A stretch of DNA of 64,000 nt from Gammaproteobacteria bacterium (GCA_024229935.1 JAAERX010000051.1:124001-188000); one strand, 5' to 3'. Positions 49,314 through 59,727 are shown, counted from the first letter of the stretch. The notes: generated from the letters alone by a model not told the origin. Program-made: numbers and translations.

Positions 49314-51182
49314 ATGAGTGGAAGTAATCCGATTGCCCGGGTATTTGGCTTTATCTGGCGACTTATAGAACGGCTGGTTAAGGGCATACAGATACTTGTA
49401 TTCTTATTTATTGTTGTGCTGGTTTTATCTGCATTATCCGGGTTGTCAGGTGGTGGTATTACTGTCCCTGATTCTGGTGCAATGGTGCTTGCACCTTCAG
49501 GCTACCTCGTTGAACAGCCTGAAGGAGAGCCGCTTGATCGGGCGCTATTAGAAATGGAAGGTGGGCAGTCTCAGACTATTGTACGTGAAGTAACTAAAAG
49601 TCTTGAATTTGCAGCAGATGATGATCGTATAAAGGCAGTAGTGTTGCTACCTGGGTATTTGCAGGGGGGTGGTCTGAGTAAACAGCAGGAAATTGCTGCA
49701 GCTCTTGATAAATTCCGTGCTTCAGGTAAGCGGGTTATCGCAATGTCTGATAGTTATGACCAGTCGCAGTACTATCTTGCGGCACATGCAGATGAAATTT
49801 ATATGCATGATTTTGGTTTCGTTCTGATAGAAGGCTTTGGTTATTTTAAGACCTATTTTGCAGAAGCGCTGGAAAATCTTCAGGTAGATGTGAATGTATT
49901 CAGGGTTGGTGAATATAAGTCTTTTGTAGAGCCTTACCTGAGGAACGATATGTCAGATGAGGACAAACGAGTCGCTGAACGTTGGTTGCAGGGCCTATGG
50001 TCAGTGTGGGAGCGTGATGTTGCTGCTGCAAGAGGCATTGAACCACAGCTACTGGACCGTTATATCAATGATGTAGTTTCGATACTAGAAGAGTCAGATG
50101 GTGATGCTGGAAAGGCAGCGGTAGATGCTGGTCTTGTAGATGGCCTGATGAGCCATCAGGAATTTCGTAAATACATGATTGACTATGTAGGCGTTAGTGC
50201 TGATGAGGCTGATACATTTGAGCAGATTGACTACCATAAATATCTTATTGCAGTTGAATTGGAAAATGGTACAGATGAAGTTCAATCAGCTCCAACTGTG
50301 GCAGTTATTGTTGCTTCGGGTGAAATTATTGATGGTGAAGCGCCACCTGGTACGATAGGTAGTGTCACGCTTACAAGACTGATTCGGCAGGTCACTAATG
50401 ATGATTCAGTTGCGGCAGTGGTGCTGCGAGTTGATAGCCCGGGTGGCAGTATGTTTGCATCTGAAGTTGTTTTGGATCAGTTGCAGGAATTAAAGGCTAC
50501 AGGCCGACCGCTGGTTGTCTCTATGGGCAGTGTTGCAGCCTCAGGTGGTTATTATATTTCAATGGATGCAGATGAAATATGGGCTGCTGAAACCACCATT
50601 TCAGGTTCCATAGGTGTAGGTGCAATATTTCCTACCTTCCAGCGTAGTCTCAATAAGCTTGGGCTGACGGTGGATGGTTTTGGTACTACTAATCTGTCTG
50701 GTCAGTTAAGTGCGGTAAGACCATTGGGTGATGATGCTCGTGAACTGCTGGATGTAAGTGTACGTTCAGCCTATGACGTATTTATTGGCAAGGTTGCTGC
50801 TGCTCGTGATATTGATATTAAGCGCGTTGATGAAATTGCTCAGGGTCGTGTGTGGATAGGTGAGGATGCCTATCAGATTGGTCTGGTTGATGAGCTGGGT
50901 GGAGTTGCTGCAGCTATAGATTCGGCTGCCACTCTGGCAGGTTTAACGGAAGGTGAGTATAAGACAGTCTATGTGGAGCGTGAGCTGACAGTATCAGAGA
51001 AGGTGCTGCTGCAATATGCACGCTTGCTGGGCATGTTATTTGCTACCAGTTATAACCCAACAGGCGGCATTTCCACAATGTTGCAGCGCCTGGCTGGTAG
51101 CATTGAGTCAGAGCTTGCGCTACTGAAAACATGGAATGACCCACGTGGTATTTACTATCATTGTATGTGTGAAATGCGTTAA
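49314..51182 (+). CDS. sppA: Signal peptide peptidase SppA, 67K type
   Basis: Tandem S49 peptidase domains; VVLRVDSPGGSMFASEVVLDQLQELKATGRPLVVSMGSVAASGGYYISM. Confidence 0.96.
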   Translation: MSGSNPIARVFGFIWRLIERLVKGIQILVFLFIVVLVLSALSGLSGGGITVPDSGAMVLAPSGYLVEQPEGEPLDRALLEMEGGQSQTIVREVTKSLEFAADDDRIKAVVLLPGYLQGGGLSKQQEIAAALDKFRASGKRVIAMSDSYDQSQYYLAAHADEIYMHDFGFVLIEGFGYFKTYFAEALENLQVDVNVFRVGEYKSFVEPYLRNDMSDEDKRVAERWLQGLWSVWERDVAAARGIEPQLLDRYINDVVSILEESDGDAGKAAVDAGLVDGLMSHQEFRKYMIDYVGVSADEADTFEQIDYHKYLIAVELENGTDEVQSAPTVAVIVASGEIIDGEAPPGTIGSVTLTRLIRQVTNDDSVAAVVLRVDSPGGSMFASEVVLDQLQELKATGRPLVVSMGSVAASGGYYISMDADEIWAAETTISGSIGVGAIFPTFQRSLNKLGLTVDGFGTTNLSGQLSAVRPLGDDARELLDVSVRSAYDVFIGKVAAARDIDIKRVDEIAQGRVWIGEDAYQIGLVDELGGVAAAIDSAATLAGLTEGEYKTVYVERELTVSEKVLLQYARLLGMLFATSYNPTGGISTMLQRLAGSIESELALLKTWNDPRGIYYHCMCEMR

Positions 51183-51241
51183 AGCATCATTTTGGTCATG
51201 GATATACAGGGCAGGTATACATAGAAAGCCCTCACAGATAC

Positions 51242-51742
51242 TTAGTTCAGGTTCTGTTTGGGGCTCAGAAATTCTACGAACGAAGCCGTTGTTTTTCTGA
51301 ATGCATTCCAGTCGGGCAGAATAGTTTTTGCTATAAAAACGCCACAGGTTGGTAAATTATCTATATGTATTTCAGTAAGATGATTTGCCAGTTCTGTTAT
51401 GCCCGGGTTATGTGCAACAAGCAGCACGTTTTCATGGTTTGAGCTGATATTGCTGATTGCATCCAGCAGGGTATCTGGCGGGGCAAGGTAGAGAGCATGG
51501 TTTGTATTTATTTGCTCTGTTGGGTAGCTAAACTGCTGCGCCAGCAGTGTTGCTGTAGTAAATGCCCTGGTCGCATCGCTGCTAATAATAAGGTTGGGGC
51601 AGATACCTTTATCATGAAGCAGTTTACCCATGCATGTCGCATCATTTATGCCGCGCTTACTTAATGGTCGGTCAAAGTCACGTATGTTGGTATCTGGCCA
51701 GTCAGATTTAGCATGGCGTAATAGTATCAGTTGCTTTGGCAT
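51242..51742 (-). CDS. SixA-like phosphohistidine phosphatase
   Basis: LILLRHAKSDWPDTNIRDFDRPLSKRGINDATCMGKLL; VLLVAHNPGITELANHL. Confidence 0.9.
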   Translation of the reverse strand: MPKQLILLRHAKSDWPDTNIRDFDRPLSKRGINDATCMGKLLHDKGICPNLIISSDATRAFTTATLLAQQFSYPTEQINTNHALYLAPPDTLLDAISNISSNHENVLLVAHNPGITELANHLTEIHIDNLPTCGVFIAKTILPDWNAFRKTTASFVEFLSPKQNLN

Positions 51743-51762
51743 AGCTTAGACTTAACTCACGC

Positions 51763-52314
51763 TTATATGAGGCCAAGTTCAAGCCTGGCTGCCTCAGTCA
51801 TCATTTCCTGATTCCAGGGCGGGTCAAAGGTAAGCTCAACTTCAGTTTTTTCAACAGTTGGAATTATGGATACTTTCTCGCGTACGTCTTCCACAAGAAT
51901 TTCACCCATACCGCAACCCGGTGCGGTAAGTGTCATATATACAGTGACTTCACGATTGTCTTCCTGGTTGCGACTGACTTCGCACTGATAGATGAGCCCA
52001 AGGTCAACAATATTGACAGGTATCTCTGGGTCGTAACAGGTGCGTATCTGGTCCCAGACAATTTTTTCCAGTTCTTCGTCGCTTGCATTTTCCGGTAATT
52101 CAGGTGGCGCTAAAGGCTCTTTGCCAAGGGCATCGGCATCGACACCTGCGACACGGAATAGATTACCTTCATGGTAAATAGTAAAGCTGCCACCCATGGC
52201 CTGAGTTAGATACACAAGAGCATCTTTTTGCAGAGTAACTTCCATACCTTCAGGCACGACAATCGTTTGGACGTCACGCTTTAATATGACTGGTTCACTA
52301 TCTTGAGAAAACAT
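51763..52314 (-). CDS. sufT: Fe-S cluster assembly protein SufT (MIP18/DUF59 domain)
   Basis: IRTCYDPEIPVNIVDLGLIYQCEV, MTLTAPGCGMGEILVEDVREKV, VELTFDPPWNQEMMTEAARLELGL. Confidence 0.92.
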   Translation of the reverse strand: MFSQDSEPVILKRDVQTIVVPEGMEVTLQKDALVYLTQAMGGSFTIYHEGNLFRVAGVDADALGKEPLAPPELPENASDEELEKIVWDQIRTCYDPEIPVNIVDLGLIYQCEVSRNQEDNREVTVYMTLTAPGCGMGEILVEDVREKVSIIPTVEKTEVELTFDPPWNQEMMTEAARLELGLI

Positions 52315-52323
52315 TTTAATCCT

Positions 52324-52782
52324 TCATTCTGTGCTAATTTGATTGTCTTGCCCGTACAATGCAGCTGCAAGTGCTGTCCAGGCGAGCGTTGCGCATTTTA
52401 TTCTTGATGGGTAGCTTCGTACACCCTCTAGGGCAGCTATTTCTGTTAGTTGTGTGTTTTTTACAGACTGGTCACTGCTAAACATCTTTTGAGTCGCTTC
52501 AATTAGAGATGCTGCTTCAGTTAGAGAGCAGCCAGTAATTGCATCTGTCATCATGGATGCAGACGCAACTGAAATAGCGCAGCCTGTGCCTTCAAACGCG
52601 ACATCAATAATTTTATCGCCCTGTAAATTTGCGTAGACAGTAAGCTTGTCACCGCATAAGGGATTAAAGCCAAGTGCTTCACAATCGGGTGCTTCCGGGT
52701 GACGCTGGTTGTGTGGGTTACGACTGTGCTCAAGAACCTGTTTTCGGTATATAGCCTGAAGGTCTTCGCCTGCACTGTTCAT
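52324..52782 (-). CDS. sufU: SufU-type Fe-S scaffold/sulfur-transfer protein
   Basis: IYRKQVLEHSRNPHNQ, NPLCGDKLTVYANLQGDKIIDVAFEGTGCAISVASASMMTDAI, RIKCATLAW. Confidence 0.92.
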   Translation of the reverse strand: MNSAGEDLQAIYRKQVLEHSRNPHNQRHPEAPDCEALGFNPLCGDKLTVYANLQGDKIIDVAFEGTGCAISVASASMMTDAITGCSLTEAASLIEATQKMFSSDQSVKNTQLTEIAALEGVRSYPSRIKCATLAWTALAAALYGQDNQISTE

Positions 52783-54029
52783 GTGAATATATCCTTTGCT
52801 ACAGCAAGGCCTTCTATCAGCTGGTCTACATCTTCATGTGTGTTGTAAAACGCGAGTGAAGCACGAGCCGTGCCGGGCACCTCAAAAAAGTCCATTACAG
52901 GCATTGCGCAGTGATGACCGGTGCGTATTGCTATACCTTTATGGTCAAGTACAGTACCAAGATCATGTGGATGTATATCTTTAATCACAAATGACTGTAC
53001 ACCGGCTTTTCGTTTTGCAGTACCTATGAGTTGAAGGTCAGAAACGTTACTTAGCTGATCAGTCAGGTAGTCGAGCAAGGTCGCCTCATAAGCGGCAATA
53101 TTATCCATGCCAATGGCCTGCAGGTAGTCAATAGCTGCACCAAGGCCTATAGCCCCCGCTATGTTTGGGGTGCCTGCTTCAAATTTGTAAGGCAGTCGGT
53201 TATATACAGCCTCTTCAAAGTTGACGCTTAGTATCATCTCCCCACCGCCTTGCCAGGGTGGCAGGCGTTCAAGCCAGTCTTCACGACCATACAGGATGCC
53301 GATGCCGGTAGGTCCGCACATTTTATGGCCTGAAAAAACATAAAACTCGCAGCCTAGTTTTTGCACGTCAATATTAGTATGTGGTACAGCCTGAGCGCCA
53401 TCTATTAAAACCGGAATATTGCGTTCATGTGCTGCTGTGATAATTATTTCTATTGGGTTAATTGTGCCCAGGGCATTTGAAATATGAGTTAAGGCTACGA
53501 GTCGTGTGCGATCACTCATGAGTGAAATCATTTCATCAACAAGTAGTTCGCCATCTTCATTGATAGGTGCTACTCGTAATACTGCACCGGTACGTTCGCA
53601 AAGCATTTGCCAGGGCACAATATTGGAATGGTGTTCCATATGGCTGATTAGTATTTCATCATCGGCTGATATGCTCTGACCAAGTGATGAGGCAATAAGG
53701 TTAATTGCCTCAGTGGTGCCACTGGTAAAGACAATTTCACTGATAGAGGTGGCATTAATAAAACCACGTATTTTTTCACGTGCACCCTCATAAGCATCTG
53801 TGGCCCGGTGGCTTAGGGTGTGCACACCACGGTGTACATTGGCGTGATCATGTTGGTAATAGCGACTAACTGCATCAATAACGGCTGTTGGTCGTTGTGC
53901 TGAGGCAGCATTATCGAGGAATGCCAACCGACAACCATGAATCTCCTGGTTCAGTATGGGGAAATCAGCACGAATGCGATTAATATCCATCTCGGATGGT
54001 GGTTTTTCTTGCAGCTTATTATTTGACAT
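52779..54029 (-). CDS. sufS: Cysteine desulfurase SufS
   Basis: LAFLDNAASAQRPTAVIDAVSRYYQHDHANVHRGVHTLS, FYVFSGHKMCGPTGIGILYG, AIRTGHHCAMPVM. Confidence 0.97.
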   Translation of the reverse strand: MSNNKLQEKPPSEMDINRIRADFPILNQEIHGCRLAFLDNAASAQRPTAVIDAVSRYYQHDHANVHRGVHTLSHRATDAYEGAREKIRGFINATSISEIVFTSGTTEAINLIASSLGQSISADDEILISHMEHHSNIVPWQMLCERTGAVLRVAPINEDGELLVDEMISLMSDRTRLVALTHISNALGTINPIEIIITAAHERNIPVLIDGAQAVPHTNIDVQKLGCEFYVFSGHKMCGPTGIGILYGREDWLERLPPWQGGGEMILSVNFEEAVYNRLPYKFEAGTPNIAGAIGLGAAIDYLQAIGMDNIAAYEATLLDYLTDQLSNVSDLQLIGTAKRKAGVQSFVIKDIHPHDLGTVLDHKGIAIRTGHHCAMPVMDFFEVPGTARASLAFYNTHEDVDQLIEGLAVAKDIFT

Positions 54030-55323
54030 GCCCGTGTTCCAGTTCTTCTAGCGCACTTTGTACTCGATTCCTTAGCGCCTCAATACTGATGTCGGTTAGT
54101 AATTCACCTGCGAAAGCCCTGATAAGGATATTGCGAGCTTCGTCAATATTAAGGCCACGTGAGATCAGGTAGAACATTGATGTCTCATCAAGCTGACCTG
54201 TAGTAGAGCCATGAGCACATTTCACATCATCTGCATAGATTTCAAGTTCAGGCTTGGTATTTATCTCTGCACCAGAATTGAGTAAAAGATTTTTGTTGGT
54301 TAATTCAGCAGCGGTTTTTTGGGCTTCTGCCTGTACCAGAATTCTGCCGTTAAATACGCCCCGGGCGCAGTCAGCCAGTATGCTGCGGTAGCGCTCCCTG
54401 CTGCTGGTTTCAGGTGCTGTGTGCTCAACTGTTATACGGCTGTCGACATGACGTTGTGCATCTGCCATGAGGAGCCCTTTTGCTTCAGCATGCGCACCCC
54501 GTCCGGCCAGCGTCAGGCGTAGTTCATTACGAGCAAGTCCGGCACCAATGTCAATCTGAGTGGTTTTTATGGTTGCATCCTGATCTAGATGTGCATATTG
54601 AACTGCTGTATGCCAGGCATCAATATGCTCATCCTGAAGTTTGTACCAAGTTAGTTCAGAGCCTTTGCCGCAGTTTATTTCAGTGACAGCATTAGTAATG
54701 GCGGCTACATTGCTGCTGTAATGTTCAAGTACAGTTGCTCGGCTATTAACGCCTAAATTAATAAGCAGCCGTGGCTGAATAGTGATTTCTGGTGTGCTTG
54801 AGAAGAAACTCAGATAGATAGGCTGCTCTAGGTCCTGATTATCTGGCAGTAGTAAAGCAGCGCCATCACAGGCAAAAGCGGTATTTATGGCTACAAAGCC
54901 AGAGTCGTTGTTATTAGCCAGCTTACCCAGCTTCTCTTGCAGTAAACCTGGGTAGCAATCGGCAAGATCACCCAGATTGCCAGCAATGATGCCAGGTGGT
55001 AGTTGTTTTGTACCTGAATATTCAGGGCTATAGTGACCATCAATAAATGCCAGATGAATGGAATTGTCTATATCCAGCAGGGCAGGAGTGTGGGCTATAG
55101 TCTGAGGTTGTGTCTTTAGCCATTGTGGGTAGTTCGTCGCAATATTACGTGTATCAGTATATTTCCAGTCTTCCATGCGTGTAGTTGGAAAACCTGAGCT
55201 GGAAAAAATATCAAATGCATGTTTTTGTAATTGATTCAGCCATGCGGAATTACTCTGCTCTCGTGCCTGCCAGAGAGCCTTAAGTTCATTTAGTTCAGTT
55301 GGATTATTGCTGAGCTTAGTCAT
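54019..55323 (-). CDS. sufD: Fe-S cluster assembly protein SufD
   Basis: SufBD C-terminal core (ILADCARGVFNGRILVQAEAQKTAAELTNKNLLLNSGAEINTKPELEIYADDVKCAHGSTTGQLDE). Confidence 0.96.
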   Translation of the reverse strand: MTKLSNNPTELNELKALWQAREQSNSAWLNQLQKHAFDIFSSSGFPTTRMEDWKYTDTRNIATNYPQWLKTQPQTIAHTPALLDIDNSIHLAFIDGHYSPEYSGTKQLPPGIIAGNLGDLADCYPGLLQEKLGKLANNNDSGFVAINTAFACDGAALLLPDNQDLEQPIYLSFFSSTPEITIQPRLLINLGVNSRATVLEHYSSNVAAITNAVTEINCGKGSELTWYKLQDEHIDAWHTAVQYAHLDQDATIKTTQIDIGAGLARNELRLTLAGRGAHAEAKGLLMADAQRHVDSRITVEHTAPETSSRERYRSILADCARGVFNGRILVQAEAQKTAAELTNKNLLLNSGAEINTKPELEIYADDVKCAHGSTTGQLDETSMFYLISRGLNIDEARNILIRAFAGELLTDISIEALRNRVQSALEELEHGHVK

Positions 55324-55346
55324 AGTGAATATCTGGCTGTTGCTGA

Positions 55347-56102
55347 TCAGGCCTTGGCGGCGGCCAAAATCTCATCATAGCCGTTAGCTTCGAGTTCCAG
55401 TGCCAGGTCTTTATCTCCTGAGCGGATTATTTGACCGTTAGCAAGCACATGGACAAAGTCAGGCTGAATATAATCAAGCAGGCGTTGATAGTGTGTTATC
55501 AGCAAAACAGAGCATTTATCATCGCGCTGTTGATTAACCCCATTGGCAACAACCTTTAACGCATCAATATCCAGGCCTGAGTCTGTTTCGTCCAGAATGG
55601 CAAATTTTGGTTCAAGAACTGCCATCTGAAATATTTCATTACGTTTCTTCTCTCCGCCAGAGAAGCCTTCATTAACACCGCGAGTAAGAAACTTTTGATC
55701 CAGTTTCATCAATGCAGCTTTTTCTTTGACAAAGCGCATAAACTCAACGGCATCTATCTCGGGCTTGCCGGCAGCTTTACGGCGTGCATTTAGTGCTGCC
55801 TTGAGCATGTATATATTGCTTACGCCAGAGATTTCGACAGGATACTGGAAGCCAAGAAAGATGCCGGCACGCGCGCGCTCATCGGCTGCCAGATCCAGTA
55901 AATTTTGTCCTGCAAATTCTACGGTACCTGCTGTTACATCATAGTTAGGATGACCTGCCAGGGTTTGTGCCAGAGTGCTCTTGCCAGAGCCATTTGGGCC
56001 CATAATAGCGTGCACCTCACCTTCACCAATAGTTAGGTTAAGTCCTTTGATAATTTCAGTTTCATTAACTGAAACGTGCAGGTTGTTTATTTTAATAAGC
56101 AT
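55347..56102 (-). CDS. sufC: Fe-S cluster assembly ATPase SufC
   Basis: GEVHAIMGPNGSGKSTLAQTLAGHPNYDVTAG, FSGGEKKRNEIFQMAVLEPKFAILDETDSGLDIDALK. Confidence 0.98.
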   Translation of the reverse strand: MLIKINNLHVSVNETEIIKGLNLTIGEGEVHAIMGPNGSGKSTLAQTLAGHPNYDVTAGTVEFAGQNLLDLAADERARAGIFLGFQYPVEISGVSNIYMLKAALNARRKAAGKPEIDAVEFMRFVKEKAALMKLDQKFLTRGVNEGFSGGEKKRNEIFQMAVLEPKFAILDETDSGLDIDALKVVANGVNQQRDDKCSVLLITHYQRLLDYIQPDFVHVLANGQIIRSGDKDLALELEANGYDEILAAAKA

Positions 56103-56126
56103 GTATATATCTTGTTCTTTATCTGG

Positions 56127-57575
56127 TTAACCAACAGCCCCTTCAAGGCTGACATTCATAAGAGCCTGTGCCTCAACGGCGAACTCCATAGGTAATTCTC
56201 GAAAGACTTCTTTACAAAAGCCATTCACAATCATATTGACTGCATCTTCTTCAGATAGACCGCGTTGCTGACAGTAGAACAACTGGTCATCAGCTATTTT
56301 GGAAGTGGTTGCTTCATGCTCTACAACTGCGTTTGGGTTTTTAATTTCCATGTAGGGAAAAGTATGTGCGCCACACTGGTTACCCATAAGCAGTGAGTCA
56401 CACTGAGTGTAATTTCGTGCGTTATCGGCTGTCGGGAATATTTTCACCAGCCCACGGTAGGTATTCTGAGCGCGACCAGCAGAGATGCCCTTGGAAATAA
56501 TGGTGCTTTTTGTGTTTTTACCTATATGCACCATCTTCGTGCCTGTATCAGCTTGCTGCAGGTTGTTCGTGACGGCTACTGAATAGAATTCACCAATAGA
56601 CCCATTGCCACGCAGTATGCAACTCGGGTATTTCCAGGTGATTGCTGAGCCAGCCTCAACCTGGGTCCAGGATACTTTTGACCGGTCACCCCGGCAGTCA
56701 CCACGTTTGGTAACAAAGTTGTAGATACCGCCACGGCCTTCCTCATCGCCTGGATACCAGTTTTGTACAGTTGAGTACTTGATTTCAGCATCTTGTTCAG
56801 CCACCAGCTCTACTACAGCAGCATGTAGCTGATTTTCATCACGCATGGGTGCCGTACAGCCTTCCAGATAGCTTACATGGCTGCCTTCATCTGCGATGAT
56901 GAGCGTGCGTTCAAATTGCCCTGTGTTGGCTGCATTGATACGAAAATATGTAGATAACTCCATTGGGCAGCGAACACCCTTAGGAATATAGACAAATGAG
57001 CCGTCACTAAAGACAGCAGAATTTAGTGCAGCAAAAAAATTATCACGATAGGGCACTACCGTGCCGAGATAGCGCTCAATTAGCTCAGGATGATTTATTA
57101 CTGCTTCAGAAAATGGGCAGAAGATTACCCCGGCCTCAGCAAGCTTACCTTTAAATGTGGTTGTTACAGAGACACTGTCAAATACTGCATCTACAGCAAC
57201 ACCGGCAAGCCGGGCACGTTCATGCAAAGGGATGCCCAGTTTTTCGTATGTTTCAAGAAGCTTGGGGTCGACTTCATCAAGGCTCTGTGGTCCATCTTCA
57301 GGGCGTTTGGGTGCTGAGAAATATGAGATATCCTGATAGTTGATGGGTGCAATATTTAGTTTGGCCCAGTTTGGCTTGCTCATGGTTTGCCAGTGTTTAA
57401 AAGACTTAAGACGCCAGTCAAGCATAAACTGTGGTTCGCCTTTTTTACGCGAGATCAGGCGTATCACATCTTCATCAAGACCTGGTGGTACCGTGTCTGT
57501 TTCAATGTCTGTAATAAAGCCGTGTTCGTACTTTCGTTCGATCAGGTCTTTAACATCTGTCTGTTTGGATGACAT
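56127..57575 (-). CDS. sufB: Fe-S cluster assembly protein SufB
   Basis: [73 protein letters not shown]. Confidence 0.98.
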   Translation of the reverse strand: MSSKQTDVKDLIERKYEHGFITDIETDTVPPGLDEDVIRLISRKKGEPQFMLDWRLKSFKHWQTMSKPNWAKLNIAPINYQDISYFSAPKRPEDGPQSLDEVDPKLLETYEKLGIPLHERARLAGVAVDAVFDSVSVTTTFKGKLAEAGVIFCPFSEAVINHPELIERYLGTVVPYRDNFFAALNSAVFSDGSFVYIPKGVRCPMELSTYFRINAANTGQFERTLIIADEGSHVSYLEGCTAPMRDENQLHAAVVELVAEQDAEIKYSTVQNWYPGDEEGRGGIYNFVTKRGDCRGDRSKVSWTQVEAGSAITWKYPSCILRGNGSIGEFYSVAVTNNLQQADTGTKMVHIGKNTKSTIISKGISAGRAQNTYRGLVKIFPTADNARNYTQCDSLLMGNQCGAHTFPYMEIKNPNAVVEHEATTSKIADDQLFYCQQRGLSEEDAVNMIVNGFCKEVFRELPMEFAVEAQALMNVSLEGAVG

Positions 57576-57590
57576 ATCTTCTAAGTCTGT

Positions 57591-58076
57591 TTATTTGCCT
57601 AATGCCTGTTTATGCAGGCGGGGTTTGTGGCCACTTTTGCTAAGGATTGTATGACGTAGTGGGAATTCCATAGGTGGATTTTGTAAGTCACATAGGCGTA
57701 TATCATTCATGGCAGCGCGTATAGCCAGGCTTATTTTTTGCCAGGCATTACCCACCTGACAGTTTGGCTCAAGGTCGCAGTGACCATCATCATGGCTGCA
57801 TTCAGTGATTGCGACGGGACCTTCAAGTGTGTCCAGTATCTCTGCTGCTGTAATCTGTTCAGGTGCTCGGGCAAGGCGATAGCCACCGTCTGTCCCGCGG
57901 GCTGATTCCACAAGGCCGTTTTTTGTTAATATTTTCAGTAGTTTCTGTACTGTGGGCAGAGCCAGATGTGTAGACTCTGCAACATCACTGGCAGGCAGCA
58001 GGTGCTTGTCCTTGGCGCTAGCGAGATGGACAAGAATCATGGTTCCGTAATCGGTTAGTTTACTGATGCGAAGCAT
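57591..58076 (-). CDS. Rrf2-family SUF operon regulator
   Basis: MLRISKLTDYGTMILVHLASAKDKHLLPASDVAESTHLALPTVQKLLKIL wHTH; candidate cluster Cys; first gene of the suf operon. Confidence 0.93.
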   Translation of the reverse strand: MLRISKLTDYGTMILVHLASAKDKHLLPASDVAESTHLALPTVQKLLKILTKNGLVESARGTDGGYRLARAPEQITAAEILDTLEGPVAITECSHDDGHCDLEPNCQVGNAWQKISLAIRAAMNDIRLCDLQNPPMEFPLRHTILSKSGHKPRLHKQALGK

Positions 58077-58101
58077 AGTTTAAGTCGTACAGAATAATAT
58101 A

Positions 58102-58116
58102 GGACTATATTAGTCC
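58102..58116. promoter_or_regulatory. Candidate Rrf2/IscR-type operator in the suf promoter
   Basis: Dyad GGACT-ATATT-AGTCC overlapping a minus-strand -35-like TTGGAC just upstream of the Rrf2 gene. Confidence 0.6.
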
Positions 58117-58309
58117 AATATAAGCTGAAAGCAAGTACTTACAAGTACCTAGAAGACATTTATAGTTTTGCTATACCTGTATACTGGTCTGGCATTATAT
58201 GATGCTGCGGTGCAAATAAGCTATTTGGGTATTGCTGCCTTGGAACAGGCGTATCTTTAGAAAGTGACATGGATTCATTTAATACGGATCCAGGATAAGG
58301 AATCTATAA

Positions 58310-58957
58310 GTGAGGATAATCAGGCTATTTGTTTCTTGTGTGGTTTTATTTTTTTTGCAGCTGGGTGTTGTTCAGGCACAAGAGACTGCAATTGAATCAC
58401 CTATTGAAGTTATTGAGGTAACAGCCACTGCATTACAAAAGGAGCTAACCGGAAGGAAAGCTTATTTTGAAGAACATCAGGCTGAACTTTATGCTGTGAT
58501 TGATCGTGTGTTATTACCCCATTTTGATATTCAGTATGCAGGCAAACAGGTTCTGGGAAAAACTCATTGGATGGCTTCCACAGATGCGCAGCATAAAGCA
58601 TTTATAGATGTCTTTTATAATTTCCTGGTTAAGACCTATGCCAAGGGTATTCTTGAGTTTGATCAGGATCGTATGAGTATTCTGCCTGACTTAAGTTATT
58701 CAAAGAATAGACGTAAGGCGTTAGTTACTACGCGATTGTTGCTTGAAGGTGGTGATAGCGTACTAATTAAATATGCGCTTCGTGAGGTATCAACGGTCTG
58801 GAAAATCTATGATGTGCGTATAGACGGGGTGTCATATATTCAGAATTATCGGAATCAGTTTGATGCTGAAATTAACGCTCTGGGTATTGATGCCGTGATT
58901 GACAGGCTTGAAAAAGAAGCTATAGCTCCTGCTGTTGTTACACCGGCAGATACTTAA
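58310..58957 (+). CDS. MlaC/Ttg2D-family ABC transporter auxiliary (phospholipid-binding) protein
   Basis: Signal peptide; VIDRVLLPHFDIQYAGKQVLGKTHWMASTDAQHKAFIDVFYNFLVKTYAKGILEFDQDRMSILP; W.IYDVRIDGVSYIQNYRNQF. Confidence 0.9.
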   Translation: MRIIRLFVSCVVLFFLQLGVVQAQETAIESPIEVIEVTATALQKELTGRKAYFEEHQAELYAVIDRVLLPHFDIQYAGKQVLGKTHWMASTDAQHKAFIDVFYNFLVKTYAKGILEFDQDRMSILPDLSYSKNRRKALVTTRLLLEGGDSVLIKYALREVSTVWKIYDVRIDGVSYIQNYRNQFDAEINALGIDAVIDRLEKEAIAPAVVTPADT

Positions 58958-59727
58958 AAATCGTCGTCAAAGCTGTCATCAAAGCCTTCATCTGTTTCGC
59001 CGATGATGCCATCATTTATTAGAAATGCGCGATTCTGCAGGTAGGCATCGCGAACAAAAAGATAAGGGTCAAATGCGTCGAAGATCAGCTCATCAGGACC
59101 AACGAGTGCTGCACGGGATTCAATGGCCCAAAGAATAAGTAATTTGTCACGTACACTGGTGTTGCTGTAGTAATTCAGTAAATTTACTCGCCAGTCTGCC
59201 AGCGTCCCTATGCCACTACGTACTGTGCGTGGGCCAAATAATGGCACAACAATATATGGGCCGGCTGGGATGCCCCATTTGGCAAAAGTTTGGCCAAAAT
59301 CTTCATCGTGATATTCCAGGCCCATAGGTGTGGCAACATCAAAAAGGCCGAGCAGTCCCAGGGTTGTATTAAGTGCAAATCTGCCTGTATCTGCAAAGCC
59401 TTGTTTAAACTTTCCTTGCAGGAAGTCATTTACGATGGTGACTGTGTAGGTGATGTTATCAAAGAAGTTGCTAATCCCTGTTTCTACAAAATTGGGTGTT
59501 ATGAATTGGTAGCCTTTAGCAACAGGGCGCAGGATGTAACGATCGGTCACATCATTGAACTTGTATATAGGCCGATTGATAACCTCAAGTGGGTCAGCAT
59601 TTGGCTCAGCTTTAGATGCTTTTCTGGATGCGCAGCCTGTATTAAGTAAGAGAGCTGAAACTAAAAGCAGAAATAGCGGTAAATATGTAAACAGGCGCCA
59701 CCTTTGATTACTACGCCCTACGCTCAT
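58954..59727 (-). CDS. mlaA: MlaA/VacJ lipoprotein
   Basis: Lipobox LNTGCAS; DPLEVINRPIYKFNDVTDRYILRPVAKGYQ, FFDNITYTVTIVNDFLQGKF, EDFGQTFAKWGIPAGPYIVVPLFGPRTVRS. Confidence 0.96.
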   Translation of the reverse strand: MSVGRSNQRWRLFTYLPLFLLLVSALLLNTGCASRKASKAEPNADPLEVINRPIYKFNDVTDRYILRPVAKGYQFITPNFVETGISNFFDNITYTVTIVNDFLQGKFKQGFADTGRFALNTTLGLLGLFDVATPMGLEYHDEDFGQTFAKWGIPAGPYIVVPLFGPRTVRSGIGTLADWRVNLLNYYSNTSVRDKLLILWAIESRAALVGPDELIFDAFDPYLFVRDAYLQNRAFLINDGIIGETDEGFDDSFDDDF

